Assembly: GCA_903933715.1 (NCBI GenBank)
Contig: CAIZLD010000014.1
Coordinates: forward strand, 1-45,523
Source: an uncultured Spartobacteria bacterium
GTDB taxonomy: Bacteria > Verrucomicrobiota > Verrucomicrobiia > Chthoniobacterales > Chthoniobacteraceae
DNA: 45,523 nt
Reading direction: 5' to 3'
Of this stretch, positions 7,576-16,793 are shown one piece after another (position 1 is the first letter of the stretch; each line of letters opens with the position of its first letter). The notes beneath the pieces are model-generated. The model searched no databases and was not told the origin of the DNA. It saw only the letters and a program-made list of their open reading frames with translations. The translations under genes were made by a program, and so were the position numbers.

Positions 7576-8976
7576 ATGCCAGCGCCCCGCATCCCACACC
7601 CGCGCGAAAAGCGGATCGTTTTTGCGAATATCGACCGCGAAGGCTACACGCCCGACATCGCTTGTTACCTGCGCAACGGCGGTTACGAGGACTTAAAAAA
7701 AGCCGTCAAAATGGCTCCCGCCGAGATCGTCGCCGAAGTGAAGACATCCTCTTTGCGCGGACGCGGCGGGGCGGGATTCCCTTGTGGCGTCAAATGGGGG
7801 TTCATCCGGCCCGGCGAAACCAAACCGATTTATTTAATCTGCAACGCCGACGAATCCGAGCCCGGCACGTTTAAAGACCGCTACATCATTCATCAAGATC
7901 CGCATCAGTTGATGGAGGGGATGATCATCTCTGCCTTCGCGCTCAACGTCCACCTCGCCTACCTTTACATCCGGGGCGAATTCCCCCAAGGTGCGCAAAT
8001 TCTCGAACAGGCTATTGCGGAGGCCAAAGAAAAAGGATTCCTCGGCAAAAACATTCTGGGCACCGGGTTCGACCTGGAAATCTACGTCCATCGCGGCGCA
8101 GGCGCTTACATCTGCGGTGAGGAAACCGGCTTGATCGAATCGCTCGAAGGCAAACGGGCTTATCCGCGCATCAAGCCTCCCTATTTTCCGGCGGTATTGG
8201 GGCTTTATCAGTGCCCCACTATCGTCAACAACGTCGAGACCCTCTGCCACGTCAAGCACATCGTCCGCATGGGCGGCGCGGAGTATGCCAAAATCGGCAA
8301 ACCGAATAACACCGGGACGCGCATCGTCGGCGTCAGCGGAGACGTCGTGAAGCCGGGCTACTTTGAAATCGAAGTCGGCTCCATGACGTTGGGCGAACTC
8401 ATCAACGACCTCTGTGGCGGCTTGAAACCAGGGCGCACGCTCAAGGCGATCATCCCTGGCGGCTCTTCAGCGAAGGTTTTCCGCGCCGGTGAGAAGTTCA
8501 AAATCAAATCGAAAGCGGCCGACGGCTCGATGGTCGAAACCGAGATCGGCGTGCTCGATATTCCGCTCGATTTCGATACCATGGCTGCGTGCGGAAGCAT
8601 GGCCGGTTCCGGCGGCGTGATCGTGATGGACGACACGCGCGATATGGTCGAAGCGCTTAACAACCTGAACCATTTCTACGCCCACGAAAGCTGCGGTCAA
8701 TGCACCCCTTGCCGCGAAGGATCGCTCTGGATGCAGAAGATCACCGATCGCCTGCTCGCGGGCGGAGGTGTGGAAAGCGACCCCGGATTGCTGGAGAGCG
8801 TCTCCAACAACATCGCAGGCAAAACCATCTGCGCCTTTGGCGAAGCCTGTTCGTGGCCGACCATGAGCTTCGTGGCGAAATTCCCCGAAGAATTTGCAGC
8901 CCGCGCCAAAAAACAAGTTCCGCCGCCCACCCCGCCGGAATTTCTGAGCGAAACCTTAATCGGAGCAGGACACTAA
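7576..8976 (+). CDS. nuoF: NADH-quinone oxidoreductase subunit F (51-kDa)
   Basis: A 466-aa flavoprotein that binds NADH and FMN and carries cluster N3. The glycine-rich NADH-binding motif GRGGAGFPCGVKW is near residue 60. The FMN-binding stretch CNADESEPGTFKDR and the GAYICGEETGLIESLEG block follow. The [4Fe-4S] ligands are SCGQCTPC (about 373-379) with a fourth Cys in ICAFGEAC near 419. ATG 7576 is preferred because it follows the nuoE stop by 2 bp. The frame is open upstream but would overlap nuoE. The stop TAA overlaps the next small gene's ATG. Confidence 0.97.
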   Translation: MPAPRIPHPREKRIVFANIDREGYTPDIACYLRNGGYEDLKKAVKMAPAEIVAEVKTSSLRGRGGAGFPCGVKWGFIRPGETKPIYLICNADESEPGTFKDRYIIHQDPHQLMEGMIISAFALNVHLAYLYIRGEFPQGAQILEQAIAEAKEKGFLGKNILGTGFDLEIYVHRGAGAYICGEETGLIESLEGKRAYPRIKPPYFPAVLGLYQCPTIVNNVETLCHVKHIVRMGGAEYAKIGKPNNTGTRIVGVSGDVVKPGYFEIEVGSMTLGELINDLCGGLKPGRTLKAIIPGGSSAKVFRAGEKFKIKSKAADGSMVETEIGVLDIPLDFDTMAACGSMAGSGGVIVMDDTRDMVEALNNLNHFYAHESCGQCTPCREGSLWMQKITDRLLAGGGVESDPGLLESVSNNIAGKTICAFGEACSWPTMSFVAKFPEEFAARAKKQVPPPTPPEFLSETLIGAGH

Positions 8977-9155
8977 TGAATGCCATTGATTGGATTGGAG
9001 TAATGATCGGCCTGCTTGTCGTAGCTACTGCAGGGCTGGGAATTACGGCAAAAGCGATCTGGAAAACACTTCAAGCGTCGACCAAAGCGCAACAAGACAT
9101 TGCACTGGCACTCCAGGCATTGGCTGAGAAGTCCAAAGAGGAGAAACAATCTTGA
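8976..9155 (+). CDS. 59-aa single-span membrane protein within nuo
   Basis: The ATG (8976-8978) uses the last base of the nuoF stop (TAATG). The stop TGA overlaps the nuoG TTG start (TTGA, 9152-9155), so translation looks coupled on both sides. The protein begins MNAIDWIGVMIGLLVVATAG, a single membrane span at about residues 5-27. A charged, probably helical tail rich in Lys, Gln and Glu follows and ends KSKEEKQS. It resembles no complex I subunit I know. It may be a small accessory or assembly peptide. Its tight packing argues for a real gene. Confidence 0.7.
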   Translation: MNAIDWIGVMIGLLVVATAGLGITAKAIWKTLQASTKAQQDIALALQALAEKSKEEKQS

Positions 9156-10804
9156 GCACCGAAGCCACCACTCCCAAACCCGTCGAACTCGTCAACGTGC
9201 AGATTGACGGCGTCTGGTATCAATTTCCCAAAGGCACGAAGGTCATCGAAGCCTGTTCCCAGGCGGGCAAATTCATCCCGCGCTACTGCTATCACCCGCG
9301 GCTCTCCACGCCCGGCAACTGCCGCATGTGCATGGTAGAGCTTGGAATGCCCAAGATGGGACCGGATCGCAAACCGGAACTCGGACCCGACGGCAAACCG
9401 ATTCACAACTGGATTCCTCGTCCGCAGATCTCCTGCGCACAGGAGGTCAGCGAAGGGTTGGGCGTCCGCACCGATTCGAAAATGGTTCAAGATGCCCGCA
9501 AAGGCGTTCTCGAATTTTTGCTCATCAATCATCCGCTTGACTGCCCGATCTGCGATCAGGCGGGCGAGTGCCGTCTGCAAGAATTCTCTTACGATTTTGG
9601 CCCGGCCAAAACCCGCTTTCTTGAGCACAAGGTCAAGAAGCCAAAGCGCATACAAATCGGGCCACGCATCACGCTCGACGACGAACGCTGCATTCTTTGC
9701 TCCCGTTGCGTGCGGTTCATGCGCGAGGTCGCCAAGGATGACGTCATTGGTATTGTCAATCGCGGCAGCTATAGCACGATCACCTGCCATCCCAACAAGA
9801 CGCTCGACAGCAATTACTCGCTCAACACGGTCGATATCTGCCCTGTCGGCGCGCTCACTTCCACCGATTTCCGCTTCAAGATGCGGGTCTGGTTTTTGAA
9901 GGAAACCAAGAGCTTCTGCACGAGTTGCGCGACCGGCTGCAACACCGTAATTGGCGCGCGAGAAAACCTCATGTATCGCCAGACCCCGCGCGAAAACAAC
10001 GACGTCAATGAGTCGTGGATGTGCGATTACGGGCGGCTTAATTTCCATTACTTGAACAGCCCGGACCGCCTCCTCGCTCCCGTCGCCAAAGGAGTCAACG
10101 AGCCGGACTGGACCGCCGCACTCACTGCAACCGCCTCCGCGCTCAAGTCGCTTCCGCCGAGCGAGGTTGCCCTGATCGCTTCCGGCAAAATGACCAACGA
10201 GGAATTATTCCTTGCGGCCGGATTGACCCAAGCTCTCGGGATCATGCTTCACGATATCGTTCCGCACACCGATGCGGGCGACGACATTCTTCTGAGCACC
10301 GACCGCAACCCGAACACCGCCGGAGCCAAACTCCTCGGTTTATGTGATGCGAATGCAGGATCGAAGCTCCCGGCCATCGCCGACGGAATCCGTGGAGGAA
10401 CGATTAAAGGGCTTGTCATTCTCGGGGAGGACGCAACGGCATTGGGACTCGCGGAATCCGAGTTGCGCAAACTGGAAGTTCTGGTCACCACGGCCATGCT
10501 GCCAAACCTCACGACCGCCTCGGCCGGATACGTCCTGCCGGGTTCCGGTTTTGCCGAAAAACGGGGCTCAATGGTCAACAAATCGGGACGGCTCCAGCGG
10601 CTCAATCGCGCGATCCAAGCTCCCGGCCTCGCCCGCGATGATTGGGAAATCCTCACTGGCCTCACCGAAGCGATCACCGGGACCAGCCTTGGGTTGGCCA
10701 CTATTGAAGACGTTTTCAAAGCCATGAGCGCCGCGACCCCCGCGCTGACCGGACTCTCATTAAGCAAAATCGGCGACCTCGGCGTGCAGCTTCCAATCGC
10801 CTAA
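9152..10804 (+). CDS. nuoG: NADH-quinone oxidoreductase subunit G (short form)
   Basis: A 550-aa iron-sulfur subunit starting at TTG 9152. The N-terminal [2Fe-2S] ferredoxin domain has CYHPRLSTPGNCRMC. The HPLDCPICDQAGEC motif supplies the His/Cys-ligated cluster N5. DDERCILCSRC and DICPVGAL form the N4 site. The ligands of the extra cluster N7 are present as CxxCxxxC plus a Cys exactly 27 residues later (ending ESWMC). The remaining roughly 230 residues are a shortened molybdopterin-oxidoreductase-like domain, smaller than in E. coli NuoG (about 900 aa). No molybdenum chemistry is expected. Confidence 0.95.
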   Translation: MSTEATTPKPVELVNVQIDGVWYQFPKGTKVIEACSQAGKFIPRYCYHPRLSTPGNCRMCMVELGMPKMGPDRKPELGPDGKPIHNWIPRPQISCAQEVSEGLGVRTDSKMVQDARKGVLEFLLINHPLDCPICDQAGECRLQEFSYDFGPAKTRFLEHKVKKPKRIQIGPRITLDDERCILCSRCVRFMREVAKDDVIGIVNRGSYSTITCHPNKTLDSNYSLNTVDICPVGALTSTDFRFKMRVWFLKETKSFCTSCATGCNTVIGARENLMYRQTPRENNDVNESWMCDYGRLNFHYLNSPDRLLAPVAKGVNEPDWTAALTATASALKSLPPSEVALIASGKMTNEELFLAAGLTQALGIMLHDIVPHTDAGDDILLSTDRNPNTAGAKLLGLCDANAGSKLPAIADGIRGGTIKGLVILGEDATALGLAESELRKLEVLVTTAMLPNLTTASAGYVLPGSGFAEKRGSMVNKSGRLQRLNRAIQAPGLARDDWEILTGLTEAITGTSLGLATIEDVFKAMSAATPALTGLSLSKIGDLGVQLPIA

Positions 10805-10834
10805 TCCTCACGCAAAGACACTTTAAAGAATGAA

Positions 10835-10909
10835 CTCTCGCAAAGACGCAAAGACGCAAAGAATGAAGAGCCGGAAAGCGCTGTCTTTCCTTTGCGCCTT
10901 TGCGGGAGA
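10835..10909. repeat. CGCAAAG-type inverted repeat inside nuo operon, copy 2
   Basis: CTCTCGCAAAGACGCAAAG on the left is mirrored by CTTTGCGCCTTTGCGGGAGA on the right (ending 10909). A half unit, CACGCAAAGAC, lies at about 10809-10819. It separates nuoG from nuoH and is the widest gap in the operon, about 120 bp. As RNA it would form a long hairpin that could stabilise or attenuate the message between the two halves. That effect is inference. Confidence 0.7.
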
Positions 10910-10927
10910 CCTATTAATCCTTTTTTA

Positions 10928-12088
10928 ATGAACGCCATCCTTCAATTCCTATCCGACCCGCTGCCATTCCTGGTCTGGACCACGCTGGCCAAATCCGCCG
11001 GGCTGCTCGGCGTCGTGCTCGTCATGGTTTCCTACACCGTCTATGCCGAGCGCCGCGTCAGTTCGCTCATGCAAGACCGGCTCGGGCCCAACCGCACCGG
11101 CTTCCCGACGAGCCTCCTCGGGTTCGGGATTAAAGATTGGTCGCCGTTCCTCGGCGGCCTGGGACAGCCGATCGCCGATGCGCTCAAACTTCTCCTGAAA
11201 GAGGATTTCACCCCGGCTTACGTCAACAAGTTCTATTACTGGATTGCGCCCGGTTTGGGAATCGGTGCCGCAATCATTTCGCTGGCGGTCATCCCGTTCG
11301 GCAGCAGCATCGCGGGCGTTGACATGGTCATTGCCAATGTCGATATCGGCCCGCTCTTCGTCTTCGCCATTTCGTCTCTGGGCGTTTATGGGATCGTGCT
11401 TGCAGGCTGGTCGTCCAATTCCAAATATCCGTTTTTGGGGGCGGTCCGTTCGACCAACCAGCTTATCTCGTATGAACTGGCGCTTGGCCTCTCGATTGTC
11501 CCGCTAATCCTGATTATCGGAAAACTGAACCTTGTCGAAATCGTCAGCTACCAGGTGCAAAACGGTTGGATGCTGCTCCCGGGCATCACCGCCAAAGCGC
11601 CCCATCTTCCGACGCTCGAACAGTTCCTCACCTGGATTCCCGTGTTCATCGCGTTCCTGGTTTTCACTATCTCCATGTTCGCCGAGACCAACCGGCTTCC
11701 GTTCGATCTGCCGGAAGCCGAGACCGAACTGGTGAGCGGCTATCACACAGAATATTCTTCCCTCAAATTCGCCCTCTTTTTCCTGGGCGAATACACGGCG
11801 ATGATCACCGGTTCCGCATTGATCGTCACCCTGTTCCTGGGCGGCTGGCATTTCCCGGGGATCCCCGACGGCTCGGCTGCGGGATGGCTCGGCGTCATGT
11901 GGGGGCTCGTCAACATCGGGGTCTTTTTGGCCAAAGTCGTCGCCTTCCTGATTTTCTTCATCTTCATCCGGTGGACCCTTCCGCGATTCCGCTACGACCA
12001 GCTCATGAAACTGGGCTGGATCTGGTTCTTCGAAATCGCGCTTGTGAACATCTTCATTACCGCCCTCATCGTCACCTACGTGCACTAA
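10928..12088 (+). CDS. nuoH: NADH-quinone oxidoreductase subunit H
   Basis: A 386-aa membrane subunit of about eight spans that forms the quinone chamber roof and links the peripheral and membrane arms. Typical loops are AERRVSSLMQDRLGPNRTG near the first span, GQPIADALKLLLKEDFTP, and FAETNRLPFDLPEAETELVSGYHTEYS with its quinone-site acidic residues. ATG 10928 was chosen because it starts MNAILQFLSDPL directly before the first span. Upstream in-frame codons fall in the repeat hairpin. Confidence 0.97.
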   Translation: MNAILQFLSDPLPFLVWTTLAKSAGLLGVVLVMVSYTVYAERRVSSLMQDRLGPNRTGFPTSLLGFGIKDWSPFLGGLGQPIADALKLLLKEDFTPAYVNKFYYWIAPGLGIGAAIISLAVIPFGSSIAGVDMVIANVDIGPLFVFAISSLGVYGIVLAGWSSNSKYPFLGAVRSTNQLISYELALGLSIVPLILIIGKLNLVEIVSYQVQNGWMLLPGITAKAPHLPTLEQFLTWIPVFIAFLVFTISMFAETNRLPFDLPEAETELVSGYHTEYSSLKFALFFLGEYTAMITGSALIVTLFLGGWHFPGIPDGSAAGWLGVMWGLVNIGVFLAKVVAFLIFFIFIRWTLPRFRYDQLMKLGWIWFFEIALVNIFITALIVTYVH

Positions 12089-12092
12089 CGTC

Positions 12093-12623
12093 ATGGCTTA
12101 CAAAGTTCCACGTCCCAATCTGACCTTCGCCGAAAAGATTTACCTTCCCTCGGTGCTCGCGGGATTGAAGATCACCCTCGGCCACCTCTGGAGAATGCTC
12201 CGGGGCAAGACCCACGTCTGCATGCAATACCCGGAGGAGAAATGGGACTCCCATCTCCCGGATCATTATCGCGGCGCGCCGACGCTCGTTTCCGACGAGT
12301 TTGGACGGACCCGCTGCGTCGCCTGCCAGCTTTGCGAATTCATCTGCCCGCCTCGCGCGATCCGGATCACGCCCGGCGAAATCCCCACCGACGACACCTT
12401 CGCGAAAGTGGAGAAATACCCGGAGCAATTCCAAATCGACATGATCCGCTGTATCTACTGCGGGCTTTGCGAGGAAGTCTGCCCCGAACAGGCCATTTTC
12501 CTCAAAAAAGAATACGCCATCGCCCGGACCAGCCGGGCCGAAATGATGCACAACAAAGCCAAGCTCATTGAAATGGGTGGCTTGCAGCCCGGCGTCGTCA
12601 ACAAGTGGAACGAGAAGAAATAA
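12093..12623 (+). CDS. nuoI: NADH-quinone oxidoreductase subunit I
   Basis: A 176-aa ferredoxin-like subunit carrying clusters N6a and N6b, which pass electrons toward the N2 cluster on NuoB. Two [4Fe-4S] motifs are evident: CVACQLCEFICPP near residue 75 and CIYCGLCEEVCPE near residue 119. A basic N-terminal amphipathic segment anchors it to the membrane arm. It follows nuoH by 4 bp and precedes nuoJ by 4 bp. Confidence 0.96.
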   Translation: MAYKVPRPNLTFAEKIYLPSVLAGLKITLGHLWRMLRGKTHVCMQYPEEKWDSHLPDHYRGAPTLVSDEFGRTRCVACQLCEFICPPRAIRITPGEIPTDDTFAKVEKYPEQFQIDMIRCIYCGLCEEVCPEQAIFLKKEYAIARTSRAEMMHNKAKLIEMGGLQPGVVNKWNEKK

Positions 12624-12627
12624 CCCT

Positions 12628-13128
12628 ATGTCACCCATTCTTTTCTGGATATTCTCCGCGCTGATGCTCGGCTTCGGCGCGGCCACCATTCTCAATCGCA
12701 ACCCGGTCGCCAGCGCCCTGAGCCTCGTGGTCTCGTTCCTCGGTCTCGCGGCCCTCTTTTTCGGCTTGGACGCCAACTTCATCGGCGTCATCCAGATCCT
12801 CGTTTACGCGGGCGCGGTGATGGTGCTCTTCATCTTCATCATCATGCTCCTCGATTTGAAGGCCGAGCAGCGGCGGCAGATCAACATCCCGGCGTTGCTG
12901 GGGGGCGTGGCCATCGTGGTCGCGTTTACTGCGCAACTGGTAACCGTTATTCGCAGTTACAAGGCCGGCAACGAACCGTTCGCTGCAATCACGCCAAACC
13001 TGCCGGATGCCCACAACATCGGGATGACCCTTTTTGCCAATTACAACCTCCCGTTCCAGGTCATCGGCGTGCTGATCCTGGTTGCCAGCATCGGGGTCGT
13101 GGTTTTAAGCCAACGCGAACTGAAATAA
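12628..13128 (+). CDS. nuoJ: NADH-quinone oxidoreductase subunit J
   Basis: A 166-aa hydrophobic protein with about five spans, a membrane-arm subunit of complex I. The conserved third-helix block [20 protein letters not shown] is at about residues 57-76, followed by a charged loop (KAEQRRQ). ATG 12628 lies 4 bp after the nuoI stop. Upstream in-frame starts would overlap nuoI by about 60 bp and add no hydrophobic sequence. Confidence 0.95.
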   Translation: MSPILFWIFSALMLGFGAATILNRNPVASALSLVVSFLGLAALFFGLDANFIGVIQILVYAGAVMVLFIFIIMLLDLKAEQRRQINIPALLGGVAIVVAFTAQLVTVIRSYKAGNEPFAAITPNLPDAHNIGMTLFANYNLPFQVIGVLILVASIGVVVLSQRELK

Positions 13129-13133
13129 ACGCT

Positions 13134-13451
13134 ATGATCACACTCAACGATTATCTCCTGGTGAGCGGCCTTCTCTTTGCCCTCGGTTTCGCGGGGGTGC
13201 TGCTGCGGCGCAACATCATCATCATCTTCATGGGGCTGGAATTGATGCTCAATGCCGCCAATCTCTCGCTGGTCGCCTTTTCCCGGTTTGGCATTGTCAA
13301 CGGCCTGCCCAACTACAACGGCCAGATGCTCGTGTTTTTCATTATCACCGTCGCGGCGGCGGAAGTGGCCGTGGGATTGGCGATCATCGTCGCCCTCTAC
13401 CGCGCCCGGCAAACGACTAATGTTGAAGATTTGAACACGTTGAAGTTTTAA
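13134..13451 (+). CDS. nuoK: NADH-quinone oxidoreductase subunit K
   Basis: A 105-aa protein with three spans. The functional glutamates are visible in [14 protein letters not shown] (about residues 37-50) and in [18 protein letters not shown] in the last helix. These Glu residues take part in proton movement between NuoH/J and the antiporter-like subunits. Length and spacing (5 bp after nuoJ) are normal. A short repeat follows before nuoL. Confidence 0.96.
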   Translation: MITLNDYLLVSGLLFALGFAGVLLRRNIIIIFMGLELMLNAANLSLVAFSRFGIVNGLPNYNGQMLVFFIITVAAAEVAVGLAIIVALYRARQTTNVEDLNTLKF

Positions 13452-13494
13452 GGAGTTATCCGCAGATCACAGATTAACGCAGATTTTTAAAAAC
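13452..13494. repeat. CCGCAGATT-type short repeat between nuoK and nuoL
   Basis: The gap contains TTATCCGCAGATCACAGATT followed by AACGCAGATTTTT. The same pattern of CGCAGATT units occurs at 29006-29041 between thiC and recF. It is a short, AT-containing dispersed intergenic repeat. No transposase is nearby. Any role is unknown. Confidence 0.6.
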
Positions 13495-15306
13495 ATGCCA
13501 TTACCTTGGATCATCCTTTTCGCTCCGCTCCTTAGCGCGGCGCTCATCATTCTCTTCACCCAGCGGTACAAGAATTTGAGCGCGCTGATTTCCATCGCCG
13601 CTGTGCTTGTTTCGCTGGCCGCAAGCGTTGGCGTCTTTCTCGCGCCTGAAATGCAACCCGCCACCGCGCAGCTTCCGTGGCTTGATTTCAGCTCGCTGGG
13701 CGTCAATTTTCGCATCCCGATCGGCTTCACCCTCGACGGCATGAGCAAGGCGATGCTGATCGTCGTCACCGCCATCGGCGCGCTGATCCATATTTATTCG
13801 TGGGGTTACATGGCCGACGACGAAGGGAAATCGCGTTATTTCGCGGGGCTGTCGCTGTTCATGTTCTCGATGCTCGGCATCGTGTTCGCCAACAATTTTC
13901 TGATGATGTTCATCTTCTGGGAATTGGTCGGCGTCAGTTCGTATATCCTCATCGGCCACTGGTTCTATCGGAAAGCCCCTTCCTTCGCCGCAAACAAGGC
14001 ATTCATCTGCAACCGGATCGGCGATTTCGGGTTCATGCTCGGCATTCTGCTCGTCTGGGTGGCGACGAAGTCGGTCGATTTCGAGACGATCAAGACCACG
14101 TTGCCCACACTGACCGCCAACCCGGCGTTCCTCCCGTTCGCAACCGTAGCGGTTGTTTGCATTTTCTGCGGCACGATCGGCAAATCGGCGCAATTCCCGC
14201 TCCACGTCTGGTTGCCGGACGCAATGGAAGGCCCGACCCCGGTTTCCGCTCTGATCCATGCTGCGACGATGGTTGCCGCCGGCGTCTACATGCTGGCCCG
14301 GGTCTATTTCATCGTGGAAACCTCGGCAGCCGCGATGGAAGTAATCGCCGTGATTGGCACCATCACCGCTCTCGGGGCCGCGCTCATGGCCACCCAGCAA
14401 AACGACATCAAGCGCGTGCTGGCTTATTCCACCCTTTCGCAACTCGGCTACATGGTCATGGCCGTCGGCGTCGCCTCCCCCAATGGTGCGATGTTCCACC
14501 TGTTCACCCACGCCTTTTTCAAAGCACTCCTCTTCCTCGGAGCCGGTTCGGTCATCATGGCCTGCCATCACGAACAAGATATTTGGCGCATGGGCGGCCT
14601 TTGGAAAAAGCAGCCGATCACGCTGATTACTTTCCTCGCCGGAACTTTGGCGCTGATGGGCATCTACGGTTTCAGCGGCTTCTATAGCAAAGATGCGATC
14701 CTCATCGCTGCGAGCGAGCATCATCCCGTTCTCTATTACTGTGGGCTCGCCGCCGCGTTCCTGACAGCCTTCTACATGACGCGCCTCTTCGTCGTGGTAT
14801 TCTTTGGCAAAGCCCGCACTGAAGCCGCCGGGCACGCCCACGAAGTCTCGATCGTGATGTGGCTCCCGCTCGTCTTGCTCGCCATTCCCGCCGTGGTTGC
14901 CGGGTATCCTGAAATCATCCATCGTTTCCTGCCCACCCCGGCTCACGAACATTCGATGGTGCCTTACATCGCCAGCGGAATGGGATTGGCAGGCATCCTG
15001 TTCGGCGTAGTCCTCTACTGGGGCCGGGCCAAAGACCCAATCTACATTCCGCTTCTCGCGAACAAATTCTACTTCGACGAAATCTACGCCCTCATCGTCT
15101 GGAACACGCAAGACCTTCTTGCGCGCATCAGCGGTTTTGTGGATCGCTGGATCATCGATACCGCCATTGTCCGTTGCCTCGCCAGCGGAACTTACGGGGC
15201 CGGGTTCATCCTGCGCTTCCTCCAGTTCGGCAACCTGCAACTCTACGCGTTGCTGTTCGGAGGCGGAGTCGTCGCCCTCTTTTACTTCATCCTTTTCTTT
15301 AAATAG
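13495..15306 (+). CDS. nuoL: NADH-quinone oxidoreductase subunit L
   Basis: A 603-aa antiporter-like proton-pumping subunit. The core signature EGPTPVSALIHAATMVAAGVYM is near residues 244-265. The broken-helix region LAYSTLSQLGYMV and the FTHAFFKALLFLGAGSV block (Lys/His path) follow. The C-terminus extends past the 14-helix core with HEVS-type loops and an amphipathic/lateral helix region ending in a last span. Length fits NuoL. The start is at ATG 13495, after the repeat. Confidence 0.97.
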   Translation: MPLPWIILFAPLLSAALIILFTQRYKNLSALISIAAVLVSLAASVGVFLAPEMQPATAQLPWLDFSSLGVNFRIPIGFTLDGMSKAMLIVVTAIGALIHIYSWGYMADDEGKSRYFAGLSLFMFSMLGIVFANNFLMMFIFWELVGVSSYILIGHWFYRKAPSFAANKAFICNRIGDFGFMLGILLVWVATKSVDFETIKTTLPTLTANPAFLPFATVAVVCIFCGTIGKSAQFPLHVWLPDAMEGPTPVSALIHAATMVAAGVYMLARVYFIVETSAAAMEVIAVIGTITALGAALMATQQNDIKRVLAYSTLSQLGYMVMAVGVASPNGAMFHLFTHAFFKALLFLGAGSVIMACHHEQDIWRMGGLWKKQPITLITFLAGTLALMGIYGFSGFYSKDAILIAASEHHPVLYYCGLAAAFLTAFYMTRLFVVVFFGKARTEAAGHAHEVSIVMWLPLVLLAIPAVVAGYPEIIHRFLPTPAHEHSMVPYIASGMGLAGILFGVVLYWGRAKDPIYIPLLANKFYFDEIYALIVWNTQDLLARISGFVDRWIIDTAIVRCLASGTYGAGFILRFLQFGNLQLYALLFGGGVVALFYFILFFK

Positions 15307-15308
15307 CC

Positions 15309-16793
15309 GTGCTCAATCTCCTCATCGCCATCCCGCTCGTCGCCGCGATCGCCATCCTTCTTGGGGCTTGCGCCAAGAAAACCGCGCTGCTCGCGACCGC
15401 CCTCAACCTCATTCTCACACTTTTCCTGGTTTTCCAATACGACCAGGCCAAAGCCGGGTATCAGTTCACCTCCTCGGTGTCGCTCATCCCGGAGCTAAAA
15501 CTCGCCTACTTCGTGGGCGTTGACGGCTTGAGCCTTTTGATGCTGTTGTTGACCTCCATTGTTGCCTTGGCCGCCATTTGGGTCGCGCCGCAGGTTGAAA
15601 AACTGGAGCGTTACCCGAATCTCTACTACGCCAGTCTGCTTTTCATCGTCGCGGGAGTCACGGGCGCATTCGCCTCGCTGGATCTCTTCTTCTTTTACGC
15701 CTTCCATGAACTGGCGCTCATCCCGACTTTCCTCTTGATCGGCATCTGGGGTTCCGGCGACCGGCTCGGGGCCGCCTGGAAAATCACAATCTACCTCGCG
15801 CTCGGCAGCTTTGTGTTGCTGGTCGGTTTGCTCGCTCTCTACCTGAGTTTGCCACAAGCCGTCCGCACTTTTAGCATCCCGGATCTCCAACTCCTGGCCC
15901 TCAAAGGCGGCATCCCGCAGACCCCGTGGATTTACCTGACCCTTCTCGTCGGGTTTGGGACACTCATTTCGCTTTTCCCGTTTCACACCTGGGCTCCCTC
16001 AGCCTACGCCAGCGCCCCGGCTCCCGCCGCGATGCTTCACGCGGGTGTGCTCAAGAAATTCGGCCTCTACGGACTGCTCCGCGTGGCGCTCCCGCTGATG
16101 CCCCAAGCCGCCCATCACTGGACAAACCTGCTGCTGTTCCTGCTCGCTGGCAATATCCTCTACGTTGGCTTGGTGACGATTGCCCAAAAGCGGCTCGACA
16201 CCATGCTCGGGTATTCCAGCGTGATGCACATGGGGTATATTTTCCTCGGCATTGCGGCGTTCAATCCGCTCGGGTTGACCGGCGCGGCCCTGCTGATGTT
16301 TGCCCACGGCCTCTCCATTGCCGCACTTTTCGCCTTGGCCGGAGCCGTACGCGAGCGCACCGGCAGCCTCGAATTTTCCAAACTCGGCGGACTCGCCAAA
16401 CCGCTTCCATTCCTGGGCTTCACCTTCGGGTTGGCCGCTTTCGCCGCCATTGGATTGCCCGGTTTTGGCAACTTCCCCGCCGAACTCCCGATCTTCTTCA
16501 GCGCGTTCAGCCATGCGGGCAACGGGCTCGCGTTCTCGAATTTCCAGATTGTCGGCGTCATCGCCTTGTGGGGCGTCGTGATCTCCTCGGTTTACATGCT
16601 GCGCGGCTACCGGGCATCGTTTTTGGGTGAACCGAACCCGCGCTGGGCTGGTATTGCGGATCTCTGCCGCTGCACCCGGCCTGCTATCATCCTGCTTATC
16701 GGCGTTCTCATGATCGCCGGTTTCCGTCCGCAACTTTTTGTCAATCTGGTCACGCCCACCGTCAAGACCATCCTAGCCGCCCCTGCAAAATGA
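15309..16793 (+). CDS. nuoM: NADH-quinone oxidoreductase subunit M
   Basis: A 494-aa antiporter-like membrane subunit. It starts at GTG 15309, two bases after the nuoL stop. Conserved parts include FYAFHELALIPTFLLIGIWG with the essential Glu of the fifth helix, FPFHTWAPSAYASAPAPAAM with HAGVLKKFGLYGLLR carrying the pumping Lys, and YSSVMHMGYIFLG. The last codons overlap nuoN (ATGA, 16790-16793), indicating translational coupling. Confidence 0.97.
   Translation: MLNLLIAIPLVAAIAILLGACAKKTALLATALNLILTLFLVFQYDQAKAGYQFTSSVSLIPELKLAYFVGVDGLSLLMLLLTSIVALAAIWVAPQVEKLERYPNLYYASLLFIVAGVTGAFASLDLFFFYAFHELALIPTFLLIGIWGSGDRLGAAWKITIYLALGSFVLLVGLLALYLSLPQAVRTFSIPDLQLLALKGGIPQTPWIYLTLLVGFGTLISLFPFHTWAPSAYASAPAPAAMLHAGVLKKFGLYGLLRVALPLMPQAAHHWTNLLLFLLAGNILYVGLVTIAQKRLDTMLGYSSVMHMGYIFLGIAAFNPLGLTGAALLMFAHGLSIAALFALAGAVRERTGSLEFSKLGGLAKPLPFLGFTFGLAAFAAIGLPGFGNFPAELPIFFSAFSHAGNGLAFSNFQIVGVIALWGVVISSVYMLRGYRASFLGEPNPRWAGIADLCRCTRPAIILLIGVLMIAGFRPQLFVNLVTPTVKTILAAPAK

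Noticed and set aside
10808-10909. Possible CRISPR array from repeated CGCAAAG units
   Set aside because: The units are directly abutting or inverted, with no uniform spacers and no cas genes. It is a palindromic intergenic repeat.
13501-15240. Minus-strand open frame of 579 codons opposite nuoL
   Set aside because: It mirrors the codon bias of nuoL. Its translation is low-complexity and rich in Asp, Glu, His and Arg, with no family match. It is a shadow of the real gene.
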